DNA from: JAOUJD01 sp963841815
GTDB lineage: Bacteria; Pseudomonadota; Gammaproteobacteria; Burkholderiales; Burkholderiaceae_F
Assembly: GCA_963841815.1 (NCBI GenBank)
Contig: CAWJEE010000007.1
Coordinates: 1 to 64,000, forward strand
Direction: 5' to 3'
DNA: 64,000 nt
How positions within the stretch are numbered: position 1 is the stretch's first letter; each line of letters opens with the position of its first letter. The notes under the pieces are model-generated. The model was not told the origin of the DNA and made no database searches. It was given only the letters and a program-made list of their open reading frames with translations. A program made the position numbers and the translations under genes. Below, in pieces: positions 7,996 through 16,448 of this stretch.

Positions 7996-9057
7996 ATGGC
8001 GGTCGCCCGCAAGGGGCGCGGCGCGGTGTCCAACCTCGCGCATCGGTTCGAATCGGTGCAGCGATCAGTCGACCCGGATGCGCTGACGGACGACGAGCAG
8101 CTTCCTCCGCTCGCTACGACCGTCACGTTCGAGGCGGCGCGCTCCATCATCACGCGCAACGAGTCGCCGGACATCGGTTTCGACCGCTCGATCAACCCCT
8201 ACCGAGGCTGCGAGCACGGCTGCATCTATTGCTATGCGCGGCCGACGCACAGCTACCTGAACCTGTCGCCCGGGCTCGACTTCGAGACGAAGCTCGTCGC
8301 CAAGCGCAATGCGGCCGAGCTGCTGCTGAAGGAATTCGCCGCGCCGGGCTACACGCCCGGACTGATCATGGTCGGCGTGAACACGGACGCCTACCAGCCC
8401 ATCGAACGCGAGCTGAAGATCACCCGCGGAATCCTCGAAGTGCTGGCGACTGCGCGCCATCCGTTCGGGTTGGTGACCAAGTCGTCGCTGGTCGAACGCG
8501 ACCTCGACCTCATCGCGGCCATGGCGCATTCGAACCTCGCGTCGGTCAGCGTAAGCATCACATCGCTGGACGCGAAGCTCTCGCGCATCCTCGAACCGCG
8601 CGCGGCGAGCCCGGAGCGGCGGTTGCGGACCGTGCGCACGCTCGCCGAGGCCGGCGTTCCGGTGCGCGTGAACCTGGCGCCGGTCATTCCCTTCGTCAAC
8701 GAGCCTGAGATTGAGGCGATCGTCGACGCCGCCGCGGAAGCAGGCGCAAGGAACGCGCACTACACGGTGGTGCGGCTGCCCTGGGAAGTCAGCCCGCTGT
8801 TCGAGGAGTGGCTGCGGACGCACTTCCCCGACCGGGCGCAGCGGGTGATGAACCGCATCCGCGAAATGCGCGGGGGGAAGAACTACGACGCCGGGTTCGG
8901 GAGCCGGATGACCGGGGAGGGCACCTGGGCAAAGCTCATCGAACAGCGGTTCACGCGCGCCAGCGCGCGGCATGGCTTCAAGGACAGTTGGCCGTCGCTG
9001 CGGACCGACCTCTTCGTCCGTCCGCGTCTGCCGACGCGGCAGATCGATCTCTTCTGA
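7996..9057 (+). CDS. Radical SAM protein, PA0069/SplB-like family
   Basis: A radical S-adenosylmethionine protein of the family annotated after Pseudomonas PA0069; its reaction is unknown, and it is related to spore photoproduct lyase. The cluster motif is CEHGCIYCYARPTH (C-x3-C-x2-C, about residue 60-75), in the family context NPYRGCEHGC. RITRGILEVL, LVTKSSLVERDLDL and the C-terminal DLF end are also typical. The ATG at 7996 (MAVARKGRGAVSN) gives 353 residues and is favoured over the in-frame upstream start inside DUF3501. It follows DUF3501 by 55 bases and may be co-transcribed or independent. Expected to be cytoplasmic. Confidence 0.88.
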   Translation: MAVARKGRGAVSNLAHRFESVQRSVDPDALTDDEQLPPLATTVTFEAARSIITRNESPDIGFDRSINPYRGCEHGCIYCYARPTHSYLNLSPGLDFETKLVAKRNAAELLLKEFAAPGYTPGLIMVGVNTDAYQPIERELKITRGILEVLATARHPFGLVTKSSLVERDLDLIAAMAHSNLASVSVSITSLDAKLSRILEPRAASPERRLRTVRTLAEAGVPVRVNLAPVIPFVNEPEIEAIVDAAAEAGARNAHYTVVRLPWEVSPLFEEWLRTHFPDRAQRVMNRIREMRGGKNYDAGFGSRMTGEGTWAKLIEQRFTRASARHGFKDSWPSLRTDLFVRPRLPTRQIDLF

Positions 9058-9061
9058 TCGC

Positions 9062-9472
9062 TCAGCCCGTTGGCCTGAGCACGCTTTCGAAGTAGGTCTG
9101 GAACAGCAAGGCGATCGTTGCCGTCAGGATGATGGTGCCGGCCGCGAGCGAGGCGATGGCGACGAGCACGGCATCCCAGCCGCTGCGGTTGCGACGGTCG
9201 GTGTTCGCGTTGAACCGGGCGTCGAACTTCTCGTCCGGCATCAGCGCCAGCACGAGCGCCTGGATGAAGCCTGTGACCACCGGGATCATCGCGACGAAGA
9301 ACGCGGGCGTCTGGTACCAGTTGCGCACGCCGATCAGCAGCGGCAGCGCGCCGAGCGTGACGCCGAGCGGCAGCCACCAGAGCCCCTGTCCGAGGTAGAC
9401 CCGGTTCAGTCCGAGGGCGCCGGTGACGGCGGCGAGCAGGGCGGCAAGGGCCTTGTGGCGGAACCGAGGCAT
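9062..9472 (-). CDS. TM2 domain membrane protein
   Basis: A small membrane protein with the TM2 signature: a helix, then GALGLNRVYLGQGLWWLPLG (the charged Asn/Arg between two helices), more hydrophobic segments and a polar loop DEKFDARFNANTDRRN before a last helix. The start at 9472 (MPRFRHKALAALL) is chosen as the first Met directly before the basic/hydrophobic N-terminus; in-frame Mets at 9484 and further up are possible. Length is about 136 residues. Function is unknown. It is convergent with the radical SAM gene (4 bases apart) and divergent from rpsP. Confidence 0.75.
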   Translation of the reverse strand: MPRFRHKALAALLAAVTGALGLNRVYLGQGLWWLPLGVTLGALPLLIGVRNWYQTPAFFVAMIPVVTGFIQALVLALMPDEKFDARFNANTDRRNRSGWDAVLVAIASLAAGTIILTATIALLFQTYFESVLRPTG

Positions 9473-9538
9473 GGCGGGCGCCATCATAGTGGTCCCCGGG
9501 GAGCGCATTCCGGGCCTTGCCGCATGCCTGGACTCGGC

Positions 9539-9568
9539 TTGCCGCCGGAGGGCTGCCCCGGCTACAAT
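9539..9568 (+). promoter_or_regulatory. Promoter of the rpsP ribosomal/tRNA operon
   Basis: TTGCCG (9539-9544), an 18-base spacer and TACAAT (9563-9568) lie upstream of rpsP. This is a good sigma-70 match in the expected place, leaving a leader of about 90 bases in which no obvious riboregulator was recognised. Confidence 0.55.
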
Positions 9569-9663
9569 CGCCAGTTTTCCGCGGTGCCGGCGGTACGTTT
9601 ACGCACAGGCTTCTCAGCGGACCGGAACGTACGCAAGTACCGAACATAAAAGGGATTTGACCT

Positions 9664-9933
9664 ATGGTCGTGATTCGCCTGGCCCGGGGCGGCGCCAAGA
9701 AGCGCCCGTTTTTCAACATCGTCGCCACCGACTCGCGCAACGCGCGTGACGGTCGCTTCATCGAGCGCCTGGGTTTCTACAACCCGGTCTCTGCCGAAAG
9801 CGAGCAGCGCTTCCGCATCGCCAACGATCGCCTGGCCTACTGGACCGGCTGCGGTGCGCAACTGTCGCCGACCGTCGCTCGCCTGGTGAAGGAGTTCAAG
9901 CCTGCCGTCAACGCTCCCGCTGCCAACGCCTGA
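9664..9933 (+). CDS. rpsP: 30S ribosomal protein S16
   Basis: A structural protein of the small ribosomal subunit. The 89 residues start MVVIRLARGGAKKRPFFNIV, the invariant S16 N-terminus, followed by DSRNARDGRFIERLGFYNP and RIANDRLAYWTGCGAQLSPTV. It is the first gene of the conserved rpsP-rimM-trmD-rplS operon, 14 bases before rimM. Confidence 0.99.
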   Translation: MVVIRLARGGAKKRPFFNIVATDSRNARDGRFIERLGFYNPVSAESEQRFRIANDRLAYWTGCGAQLSPTVARLVKEFKPAVNAPAANA

Positions 9934-9947
9934 TCGGCGCGGAGTGC

Positions 9948-10478
9948 ATGCGTGAGGCTGTTGCACCGGCCGACCTGATCGAACTCGGGGTCGTGCGCGG
10001 CGCCTACGGGATCAGGGGATGGGCGCGGGTTGTGCCTCACGCGACCGACGGCGGAGTGCTCGAAGCGGTCCGCGACTGGTGGATCCTGGGGAACGGTGGC
10101 AAGCAGCGCGTGACGGTCGAGGAGTGCCGCCGCCACGGCGAGGCGATCCTCGCAAAGTGGCCGGGATGCGATTCGAAGGAAGCCGCCGACGCGCTCAAGG
10201 GTGCAAGGGTGGCGGTGGCGAGAGTGGCGTTCCCTCCGCTGCCCGAAGGTGAGCATTACCTGAGCGACGTGCTCGGCAGCCGGGTGGTGAACCGGTCGGG
10301 CGAGACGCTCGGCGAAGTGAGCGGGCTGCGTGCCAATGACGCGGCGGGTGTCCAGCGGAAATGGCTGGAAGTCGCCGACGGCAGCGGGACGCACCTGATC
10401 CCGCTGCTCGAACAGTACGTCGACGAGGTCGACGCGGCCGGCAAGCTGGTGCGGGTCGACTGGCAGCGAGACTGGTAG
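9948..10478 (+). CDS. rimM: Ribosome maturation factor RimM
   Basis: Needed for 30S maturation around the 16S head, and interacts with S19. The N-terminal RimM beta-barrel begins LIELGVVRGAYGIRGWARVVPH (family motif G-x-x-x-x-x-x-G-x-x-G) and the PRC-barrel half contains EHYLSDVLGSRVVN and HLIPLLEQYVDEVD. Product is 176 residues, of normal size. The start is a GGAG-proximal ATG. It lies between rpsP and trmD in the standard order. Confidence 0.97.
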   Translation: MREAVAPADLIELGVVRGAYGIRGWARVVPHATDGGVLEAVRDWWILGNGGKQRVTVEECRRHGEAILAKWPGCDSKEAADALKGARVAVARVAFPPLPEGEHYLSDVLGSRVVNRSGETLGEVSGLRANDAAGVQRKWLEVADGSGTHLIPLLEQYVDEVDAAGKLVRVDWQRDW

Positions 10479-10501
10479 GAACGGCGGGTGAGGAACTGCG
10501 G

Positions 10502-11266
10502 ATGCGCTTCGACGTGATCACGTTGTTCCCGGCGATGTTTGCAGCGGTCACGGAGCACGGCATCACGCGACGCGCCTGCGAACAAGGCCTGTGGTCGCTG
10601 GTGAGCTGGAATCCGCGCGACTTCACCACCGATGCGCACCGCACCGTGGACGACCGGCCGTACGGCGGCGGGCCCGGGATGGTGATGATGGCCGAGCCGC
10701 TGGCGCAGGCAGTTGCAGCGGCGAAGGCCGATGGCGGCGCGGCGCGAGTCCTGGCGTTCGCGCCGAACGGCCGGCCGCTGACCGATGCGCGGGTGCGGCA
10801 GCTGGCGGAGCAGGGCGGTTCGCTCGCGCTGGTGTGCGGGCGGTACGAGGCGATCGACGAACGCTTCCTCGAGGATTGCGTGGACGAGGTGGTGTCCGTC
10901 GGTGACTTCGTGATGTCGGGCGGCGAAGTGCCGGCGATGGCGTTGATCGACGCGGTCGTGCGGCAGTTGCCCGGCGCACTGAAGGAAGCGTCGGCGGACG
11001 AGGAGTCGTTCGCCACCGGCCTGCTCGACGGGCCGCATTACACCCGGCCGGAAGCGTGGCGGGGCCGTGCGGTGCCGGATGTGCTGCTGTCGGGTCACCA
11101 TGCGGACATCGCGCGGTGGCGGAGGCAGCGGGCGCTCATGGCGACGCAGGCGACGCGACCCGAGTTGATCGAGCGCGCGCGGGCCGAAGGACGCCTGAGT
11201 GTGCAGGACGAAAGGGATTTGCGCGAAAGTGCGCAGAAGGGTGCGGCGGAGCGATCCGCTGCTTGA
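10502..11266 (+). CDS. trmD: tRNA (guanine-37-N1)-methyltransferase TrmD
   Basis: Methylates G37 of tRNAs with a G at position 36, preventing +1 frameshifting. It uses SAM bound in a trefoil knot. The ATG at 10502 gives MRFDVITLFPAMF, the usual first residues. The motifs DDRPYGGGPGMVMM, LVCGRYEAIDERF, SVGDFVMSGGEVPAM and LLDGPHYTRPEAW are all present. Length is 254 residues, as in E. coli. A longer in-frame start upstream lies inside rimM and is rejected. An SD-like GGAAC/GAGG stretch precedes the start. Confidence 0.98.
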   Translation: MRFDVITLFPAMFAAVTEHGITRRACEQGLWSLVSWNPRDFTTDAHRTVDDRPYGGGPGMVMMAEPLAQAVAAAKADGGAARVLAFAPNGRPLTDARVRQLAEQGGSLALVCGRYEAIDERFLEDCVDEVVSVGDFVMSGGEVPAMALIDAVVRQLPGALKEASADEESFATGLLDGPHYTRPEAWRGRAVPDVLLSGHHADIARWRRQRALMATQATRPELIERARAEGRLSVQDERDLRESAQKGAAERSAA

Positions 11267-11333
11267 GCAAGGACCCATCCTCTCGGCGGCAACATACGAA
11301 CAGAGCCGCGCGACGATGGTTAAAGGAGCAGAG

Positions 11334-11744
11334 ATGGACATCATCCAGAAGCTGGAACAGGAAGAGATGGCGCGCGTGAGCGTCGGCAAGACGATTCCGA
11401 CGTTCGGTCCGGGCGACACCGTGATCGTCAGCGTCAACGTCGTCGAGGGCACGCGCAAGCGCGTGCAGGCGTTCGAAGGCGTCGTCATCGGCCGCCGCAA
11501 TCGTGGCCTCAACTCGTCGTTCATCGTTCGCAAGATGTCGAGCGGGGAAGGCGTCGAGCGCACCTTCCAGCTGTATTCGCCGACGATCGCGTCGATCGAG
11601 GTCAAGCGCCGCGGCGACGTGCGTCGCGCCAAGCTGTACTACCTGCGCGATCGTTCGGGCAAGTCCGCGCGCATCCGCGAGAAGCTGCAGCACAAGAGCG
11701 CCGCAGCGAAGGCCGCGGCCGACCAGGCGACCAAGGCCGAGTAG
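11334..11744 (+). CDS. rplS: 50S ribosomal protein L19
   Basis: A large-subunit protein at the 30S-50S interface. The start MDIIQKLEQEEM at 11334 has AAAGGAG seven bases upstream and fits family N-termini, better than the in-frame ATG at 11316. The core FGPGDTVIVSVNVVEGTRKRVQAFEGVVI and SGEGVERTFQLYSP are typical. The 136 residues carry an Ala/Lys-rich tail (HKSAAAKAAADQATKAE) common in betaproteobacteria. Last gene of the operon, followed by a terminator. Confidence 0.98.
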   Translation: MDIIQKLEQEEMARVSVGKTIPTFGPGDTVIVSVNVVEGTRKRVQAFEGVVIGRRNRGLNSSFIVRKMSSGEGVERTFQLYSPTIASIEVKRRGDVRRAKLYYLRDRSGKSARIREKLQHKSAAAKAAADQATKAE

Positions 11745-11770
11745 CGCTTGCACGGCAACCGGCCCGCGAA

Positions 11771-11795
11771 GGCCGCCGCTTGCGGCGGCCTTTTT
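11771..11795 (+). terminator. Rho-independent terminator of the rpsP operon
   Basis: GGCCGCCGCT (11771-11780) and GCGGCGGCC (up to 11790) form a strong hairpin, followed by five T (11791-11795). It lies 26 bases after the rplS stop and 18 bases before the next gene start. Confidence 0.85.
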
Positions 11796-11812
11796 GCTTC
11801 CCGCGCACATCG

Positions 11813-12529
11813 ATGAGTTCGTTGACCTCCGGACCACCCACGCGCCTGCCCGGCTTCGACCCGGAAGCGGTTCCGCTCGACCCCGACTTCGCCGATCCGG
11901 CCGGTCGCGGAGTGCCGGTTCCGGCCGACGCGATGCGCCCGGGCGCGCTGCGGCAGCGCTTCGTCGAGCCTCCGCCATGGGCTCCGGAAATGCGCTCGGA
12001 TGCGCGCCTGTTCGATCCTGGCGTCGAGCCGCGGCCGGCCTCGGTCCTCGTGCCACTGGTCGTCCGCGACAGCGGCGTTCACGTGCTGCTGACGCAGCGC
12101 ACCGCCCACCTGACGGACCACGGAGGCCAGATCAGCTTTCCCGGGGGGCGCGTCGAGGAAGGCGATGCCGACGCGATTGCGACCGCCCTGCGCGAGAGCG
12201 AAGAGGAGATCGGCCTGCCGCCGGGCGTGGTGGACGTGCTCGGTCGCCTGCCCGAGTACCGCACCGTCACCGGCTACCGCGTGACGCCGGTGGTCGCGCT
12301 GATCGAACGGCCGTTCACACTCAGGCTGGATACCTTCGAGGTCTCCGAGGCGTTCGAGGTGCCGCTCGCGTTCCTGATGGATCCGACCAATCACGAACGC
12401 CGTCTCTATCGCTACGCCGACATCGCCCGCACCTTCTACGCCATGCCCTACCAGGCGGCGCGCCGCTACTTCATCTGGGGTGCGACCGCGGCCATGCTGC
12501 GGAACTTCTATCACTTCCTGCGCGCCTGA
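11813..12529 (+). CDS. CoA pyrophosphatase (Nudix hydrolase)
   Basis: Hydrolyses CoA and acyl-CoA to 3',5'-ADP and (acyl)phosphopantetheine. The Nudix core is visible as SFPGGRVEEGDADAI followed by ALRESEEEIGL, with the CoA-specific stretch LLTQRTAHLTDHGGQI just before (about residues 85-130). The product is 238 residues. The ATG at 11813 directly after the terminator is the only reasonable start. It stands alone between the rpsP operon and the CobD-like gene. Residues before about 60 are not conserved in the family as far as I can judge. Confidence 0.88.
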   Translation: MSSLTSGPPTRLPGFDPEAVPLDPDFADPAGRGVPVPADAMRPGALRQRFVEPPPWAPEMRSDARLFDPGVEPRPASVLVPLVVRDSGVHVLLTQRTAHLTDHGGQISFPGGRVEEGDADAIATALRESEEEIGLPPGVVDVLGRLPEYRTVTGYRVTPVVALIERPFTLRLDTFEVSEAFEVPLAFLMDPTNHERRLYRYADIARTFYAMPYQAARRYFIWGATAAMLRNFYHFLRA

Positions 12530-12585
12530 AGGCGCCGGGGGCGTCGCTCGCACGCCCTCTACAATCCGCTGCGGAGGTGTCGACC

Positions 12586-13550
12586 TTGGGCTGGCTTTCC
12601 CTCGTCATCACGTTGCTGCTGGAACAGTTGCGACCGCTGCCGCGGTCGAACCCCGTGTACTCGGCGGTCCGCCAGGTATCGGGCTGGGCCGAGCGCAACC
12701 TGAACGCCGGGCGGCGACGTCACGGCGTGTACGCGTGGCTGCTCGTGGTCGTCGGCCTCGCGCTCGTCGTCGGTGCACTGTTCGCCGTCGCGTCGTCGAT
12801 CAGCGTGATCCTCGGACTGCTGGTGAACGTGGCCGTCCTGTTCGTCTCGCTCGGCTTCCGGCAGTTCAGTCATCACGGCACCGAGATCCAGATCGCGCTG
12901 GCCAATGGCGACCTGAACGCCGCGCGCCGCGAACTGACCGCGTGGAAGCAGCAGAGCGATCCGGCGTTCACCGCCGCCGACCTCTCGCCGGACGAAGTGG
13001 TGCGTCAGGCGATCGAGCACGGGCTGCTGCTGGCGCAACGGCACGTCTTCGGGGTCTTCTTCTGGTTCGTAGTGCTGCCTGGTCCGATGGGCGCCGTCGT
13101 GTACCGGCTCGCCGAGCACGTGTCGCGGGTCTGGAATCGGTCGCCGCCGTCCGGCACGCCGCCCGATTTGTTCGGTGACTTCGCGCGACGCGCCTTCGCC
13201 TGGATCGACTGGATTCCAGCGCGCCTCACGTCGCTTGGCTTCGCGATCGTCGGCGACTTCGAAGGCGCGATCTACTGCTGGCGCCAGGTGGCGAGGCAGG
13301 CGCCAAGCGGCGGCATGCCGTCTCCGGATTCGCGCACGCTGATTCTCGCCACCGCCAGCGGCGCGCTCGGAATGCGGCTGCTCCCCGCAGCCGAAGCGGT
13401 GAAGCACTTCGACGAAGTCGGCAACGAGGGTGCGGGCTGGCGGAACCGACGGTCGCGGCCCTGCGCTCGGTCGTCGGCCTGGTCTGGCGCGCGATGCTGC
13501 TGTGGCTCGCACTGCTGCTCGCCCTGACGCTCGCGAACTGGCTGGCCTGA
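12586..13550 (+). CDS. CobD/CbiB-like membrane protein, C-terminus frameshifted
   Basis: A multi-spanning protein of the family called CobD/CbiB in betaproteobacteria, related to the cobinamide synthase family; a real role in cobalamin synthesis is doubtful because no other cob gene is near. The N-terminus GWLSLVITLLLEQLRPLP is typical. The start is a TTG at 12586 preceded by GGAGG at 12573-12577; GTG at 12577 is an alternative. The central motif RHVFGVFFWFVVLPGPMGAVVYR is clear. Near 13432-13442 one base seems missing: the open frame runs into unrelated Arg/Cys-rich text, while the neighbouring frame gives LAEPTVAALRSVVGLVWRA and a last hydrophobic helix ending at TGA 13550. A TACAAT box lies at 12559-12564. 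Confidence 0.8.
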
Positions 13551-13554
13551 TCCG

Positions 13555-13863
13555 CTAGAGCGGACGGACGGCGCCGCACTTCCAGCAGGTGCCGAACTGC
13601 GGTTCCGATTCCTCGCTGCACTCGGTGCAGCGCCATGGCGCACCCGTGACCGGCCGCCGCAGTTGCTGCAGCACTTCGTTCGCGCGCGCCTCGTCGCGTT
13701 CGTCCAGCACCCAGAGTTGCGGCGCGCATTCGAGGAAGGGAATCTCGCCCATCGCGCCCGAGAGCGTCGTGTTGCGCACCTCGCAGCGGATTCCGGCCGC
13801 GCGCAGCGTGTCGGCCCAGATGGCCGCCTGCAGCGGATGATCGGCGCGGGCGACCAGCTTCAC
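13555..13863 (-). CDS. DUF2007 domain protein with C-terminal zinc ribbon
   Basis: A 102-residue protein: an N-terminal DUF2007 fold (KLVARADHPLQAAIWADTLRAAG, FLECAPQLWVLDERDEARA) and a C-terminal zinc ribbon with two CxxC pairs, CTEC and CWKC. Function is unknown; DUF2007 resembles signal-transducing PII-like folds, and the ribbon suggests nucleic acid or protein binding. The start is GTG at 13863, whose bases overlap the rsgA stop (GTGA), so translation is coupled to rsgA. It is convergent with the CobD-like gene. Confidence 0.8.
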   Translation of the reverse strand: MKLVARADHPLQAAIWADTLRAAGIRCEVRNTTLSGAMGEIPFLECAPQLWVLDERDEARANEVLQQLRRPVTGAPWRCTECSEESEPQFGTCWKCGAVRPL

Positions 13864-14768
13864 AATGGACGGGCCTCCGCCAGCGAGCGATAGAACGCGT
13901 AGCGGTCGGCCGCGATCCTGCTCTCGCCGACCAGGGCGCGCACCGCGCAGCCGGGCTCGGTGAGGTGACGACAGTCCTGGAACCGGCACCGACCCAGCGC
14001 TGGACGGAACTCCGGGAAGCTCTCGGCCAGCTGGCCGACCGGCACGTGCGCCAGTCCGAACTCCTGGAACCCGGGGGTGTCGACGATCGAGCCGCCGAAG
14101 GGCAGGGTGAAGCGGCGCGACGCCGTGGTGGTCTGCTTGCCGAGGTCGAGCCGCTGCGAATACTCCTGGGTGCGCGCGCCGGCGTCGGGGACCAGGAGAT
14201 TCAGCAGCGTGGACTTGCCCATGCCGGACTGGCCAACGAGCAGGCTGGCGCGATCGCGCGCGATCGCCGTCAGCGCCGCGCGAGCGCGCTCCGCGTCGGC
14301 CTTCGCCGAGATGGCGAGCGTGGCGACGCCGAGCTGTTCGAGCGCTTCGCGAAACCGGCCCGCTTCGCCGTCGTCATCCATGTCGGTCTTGTTCTGGATC
14401 ACCACGGCCTCGATGTCGGCCACGTGCGCCGCCACCAGCGTCTTCCAGACGAACCAGCGATTGAACGTCGGCCGCGCCGCGTAGACGACGAGCACGCGGT
14501 CGATGTTGGCGGCCAGTTCCTTAGTCCGGAATTCATCGGCCCGAAAGAGGAGCGAAGCGCGGGGACTGACCGATTCGATGCGGGCAAGCCCGGGTGCGGA
14601 CGCGCGCGCGTGGACGAGGTCTCCGACGACTACATCGCTCTTCCTGCCGCGGCGCGTCGCCGTCCAGACAGTGCCGCCGTTGTCCTCGATGAGGGACTGC
14701 GTGCCGAATGTAGCCACGACCCGCGCATCGAAGTCCGCCGCGCCGGCGGATTGCGCGGCCGCACTCAT
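13860..14768 (-). CDS. rsgA: Ribosome small subunit-dependent GTPase A
   Basis: A late-stage 30S assembly GTPase (YjeQ). The GTPase motifs come in circularly permuted order, diagnostic for the family: G4 NKTD (about residue 126), G1 GQSGMGKST (about 178), G3 DTPG (about 232), preceded by an OB-fold and followed by a zinc-binding domain with CRFQDCRHLTEPGC. It is 302 residues. The ATG start overlaps the upstream gene stop (ATGA), giving a coupled unit M48 protease, pterin dehydratase, rsgA, DUF2007. Confidence 0.97.
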   Translation of the reverse strand: MSAAAQSAGAADFDARVVATFGTQSLIEDNGGTVWTATRRGRKSDVVVGDLVHARASAPGLARIESVSPRASLLFRADEFRTKELAANIDRVLVVYAARPTFNRWFVWKTLVAAHVADIEAVVIQNKTDMDDDGEAGRFREALEQLGVATLAISAKADAERARAALTAIARDRASLLVGQSGMGKSTLLNLLVPDAGARTQEYSQRLDLGKQTTTASRRFTLPFGGSIVDTPGFQEFGLAHVPVGQLAESFPEFRPALGRCRFQDCRHLTEPGCAVRALVGESRIAADRYAFYRSLAEARPL

Positions 14769-15118
14769 GCCGACTCAGGCGCCGCGCGCTGCGCGTAGAT
14801 CGCGTCGGCCTTCGCCGCGCAGATGAAGTCGTTGCCGGAGAGGCCGCCGACCGAGTGCGTGCTGAAGCGGACTTCGCAGCGGTCGTAGCCGACGGCCAGG
14901 TCCGGGTGATGATCCTCGGCGTGCACGACCCAGGCCAGCGCGTTCACGAACGCGATCGTCTCGTGATAGTTCGAGAAGCGAAAGGTCCGCGCGATCGCTC
15001 CACGCACGAGCTTCCAGTCAGGCAGGACCGACAGCTGCGCCGCGACCTCGCTGTCCGACAATGCGCCGGATGCGAGCGGCCGGCATCGCGAAGCGAGCAG
15101 GGCTTCGCGGCTCCTCAC
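14765..15118 (-). CDS. 4a-hydroxytetrahydrobiopterin dehydratase (PCD/DCoH family)
   Basis: Dehydrates 4a-hydroxytetrahydrobiopterin, recycling the pterin cofactor of aromatic amino acid hydroxylases. The 117 residues contain the signature with the catalytic histidines: FNALAWVVHAEDHHPDL (seen as FVNALAWVVHAEDHHPD) and DRCEVRFSTHSVGGLSGNDF. The start is a GTG at 15118, one base after the M48 stop. No phenylalanine hydroxylase gene is in the window, so the role may be molybdopterin-related or general, as in many bacteria. Confidence 0.9.
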   Translation of the reverse strand: MRSREALLASRCRPLASGALSDSEVAAQLSVLPDWKLVRGAIARTFRFSNYHETIAFVNALAWVVHAEDHHPDLAVGYDRCEVRFSTHSVGGLSGNDFICAAKADAIYAQRAAPESA

Positions 15119-15119
15119 G

Positions 15120-16379
15120 TCATGCCGCCTGCTGCGCCAGCCGCTGGATGCGGATCGACGCCGGGGGATGCGAGTCGTAGAAGGCCGAGTGCAGCGGATC
15201 CGGGGTCAGCGTCGACGCGTTGTCCTGGTAGAGCTTCACCAGGGCGTTGACGAGGTCGCCGGCGGAGGCGTGGCGCGCGGCGAAGGCATCCGCCTCGAAC
15301 TCGTGCCTGCGGGACAGCCGGCTCGCGACGGGCGCGAACACGAACGTAAACACGGGCAGGACGAGTGCGAACAGCACCAGCGCCACGCCGTGGTTCGAGC
15401 CGGTCAGCGAAGGCGTCACGCCGAGCCCGGTGTAGAACCAGGGCTGAGTGATCAGCCAGCCGAGCAGCGCGAGGAACGCGAGGCTGGCGACGAACGAGAA
15501 GACCAGCCGCTTGGCGATGTGCTTCAGCTTGAAGTGACCGAGTTCGTGCGCGAGCACCGCCTCGATCTCCGAAGGCTGGAGGCGCTCGACCAGGGTGTCG
15601 AAGAACACGATGCGCTTCGCGCGTCCGAGGCCCGTGAAGTAGGCGTTGCCGTGCGCCGACCGGCGCGAGCCGTCCATCACGAACACGCCCTTGCTCGAGA
15701 ATCCCGTGCGCGCAAGGAGCGCGGTGATGCGCTCGGCGAGCCCGCCGTCCTTCAGCGGCTCGAACTTGTTGAACAGCGGCGCGATCAGCGTCGGGTACAG
15801 CACGAGCACCAGCGCGTTGAACCCGACCCAGAGCAGCCACGCGTAGAGCCACCACAGGTCGCCCGCGCTGCGCATCAGCCACAGCACGGCAGCGAGCAGC
15901 GGCAGGCCCAGCAGCGCCGTCAGCACGAGCGACTTGGCGAGGTCCGCGATCCACAGCTTCAGCGTCATCCGGTTGAAGCCGAACTTCTGCTCGATGCGGA
16001 ACTGGCGATACCAGGAGAAAGGCAGGTCGAGCACGCTGACGGCGAGCAGGACGACCGTGACGACCAGCATCTGAAGGACGAAGTCGCCGGTGCCGAGCCC
16101 GGCGAGGCGGGCGACGATCCAGTCCAGCCCGCCGAGCAACGTCGCGGCGACGAGAACGAGTGCGCCCGCCGCGGTCTCGAACAAGCCGAGCCGGGTTCTC
16201 TCCACGGTGTAGGCGGCCGCGCGGCGGTGGGCGTCGAGCGACACCCGATCCGCGAACTGCGTCGGCACGGCGTTCGCGTGCGCCGTGACATGGCGGATCT
16301 GCCGGAAGGCGAGCCAGTACTTGAGGCCCACCATGGCCAGCAGGAAGGCGACGAAGGAGAAGGTCAGGAAGAGGGACAT
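15120..16379 (-). CDS. M48 family zinc metalloprotease (STE24-like CAAX protease homologue)
   Basis: An integral membrane zinc protease. The 419 residues have a large N-terminal multi-helix part and the catalytic motif HELGH (context VLAHELGHFKLKH, about residue 280), with the third ligand in RRHEFEADAFAARH. FDTLVERLQPSEIEAV and NAYFTGLGRAKRIVFFDT are typical of the STE24/CAAX-protease-1 branch rather than HtpX. Bacterial substrates are unknown; membrane protein quality control is assumed. The start at 16379 (MSLFLTFSFVAF) is chosen because the longer frame to 16421 overlaps the divergent promoter region. Confidence 0.9.
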   Translation of the reverse strand: MSLFLTFSFVAFLLAMVGLKYWLAFRQIRHVTAHANAVPTQFADRVSLDAHRRAAAYTVERTRLGLFETAAGALVLVAATLLGGLDWIVARLAGLGTGDFVLQMLVVTVVLLAVSVLDLPFSWYRQFRIEQKFGFNRMTLKLWIADLAKSLVLTALLGLPLLAAVLWLMRSAGDLWWLYAWLLWVGFNALVLVLYPTLIAPLFNKFEPLKDGGLAERITALLARTGFSSKGVFVMDGSRRSAHGNAYFTGLGRAKRIVFFDTLVERLQPSEIEAVLAHELGHFKLKHIAKRLVFSFVASLAFLALLGWLITQPWFYTGLGVTPSLTGSNHGVALVLFALVLPVFTFVFAPVASRLSRRHEFEADAFAARHASAGDLVNALVKLYQDNASTLTPDPLHSAFYDSHPPASIRIQRLAQQAA

Positions 16380-16448
16380 CGGAACCGGAAAATGCAAGGC
16401 GCGCGTTTCGCTGTGCGACAATCGCGCGCCCCTGAAGTTCAGGAAATT

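Noticed and set aside
12586..13550. Cobalamin biosynthesis cluster
   Set aside because: Only an isolated CobD/CbiB-like gene, a common stand-alone annotation in betaproteobacteria.
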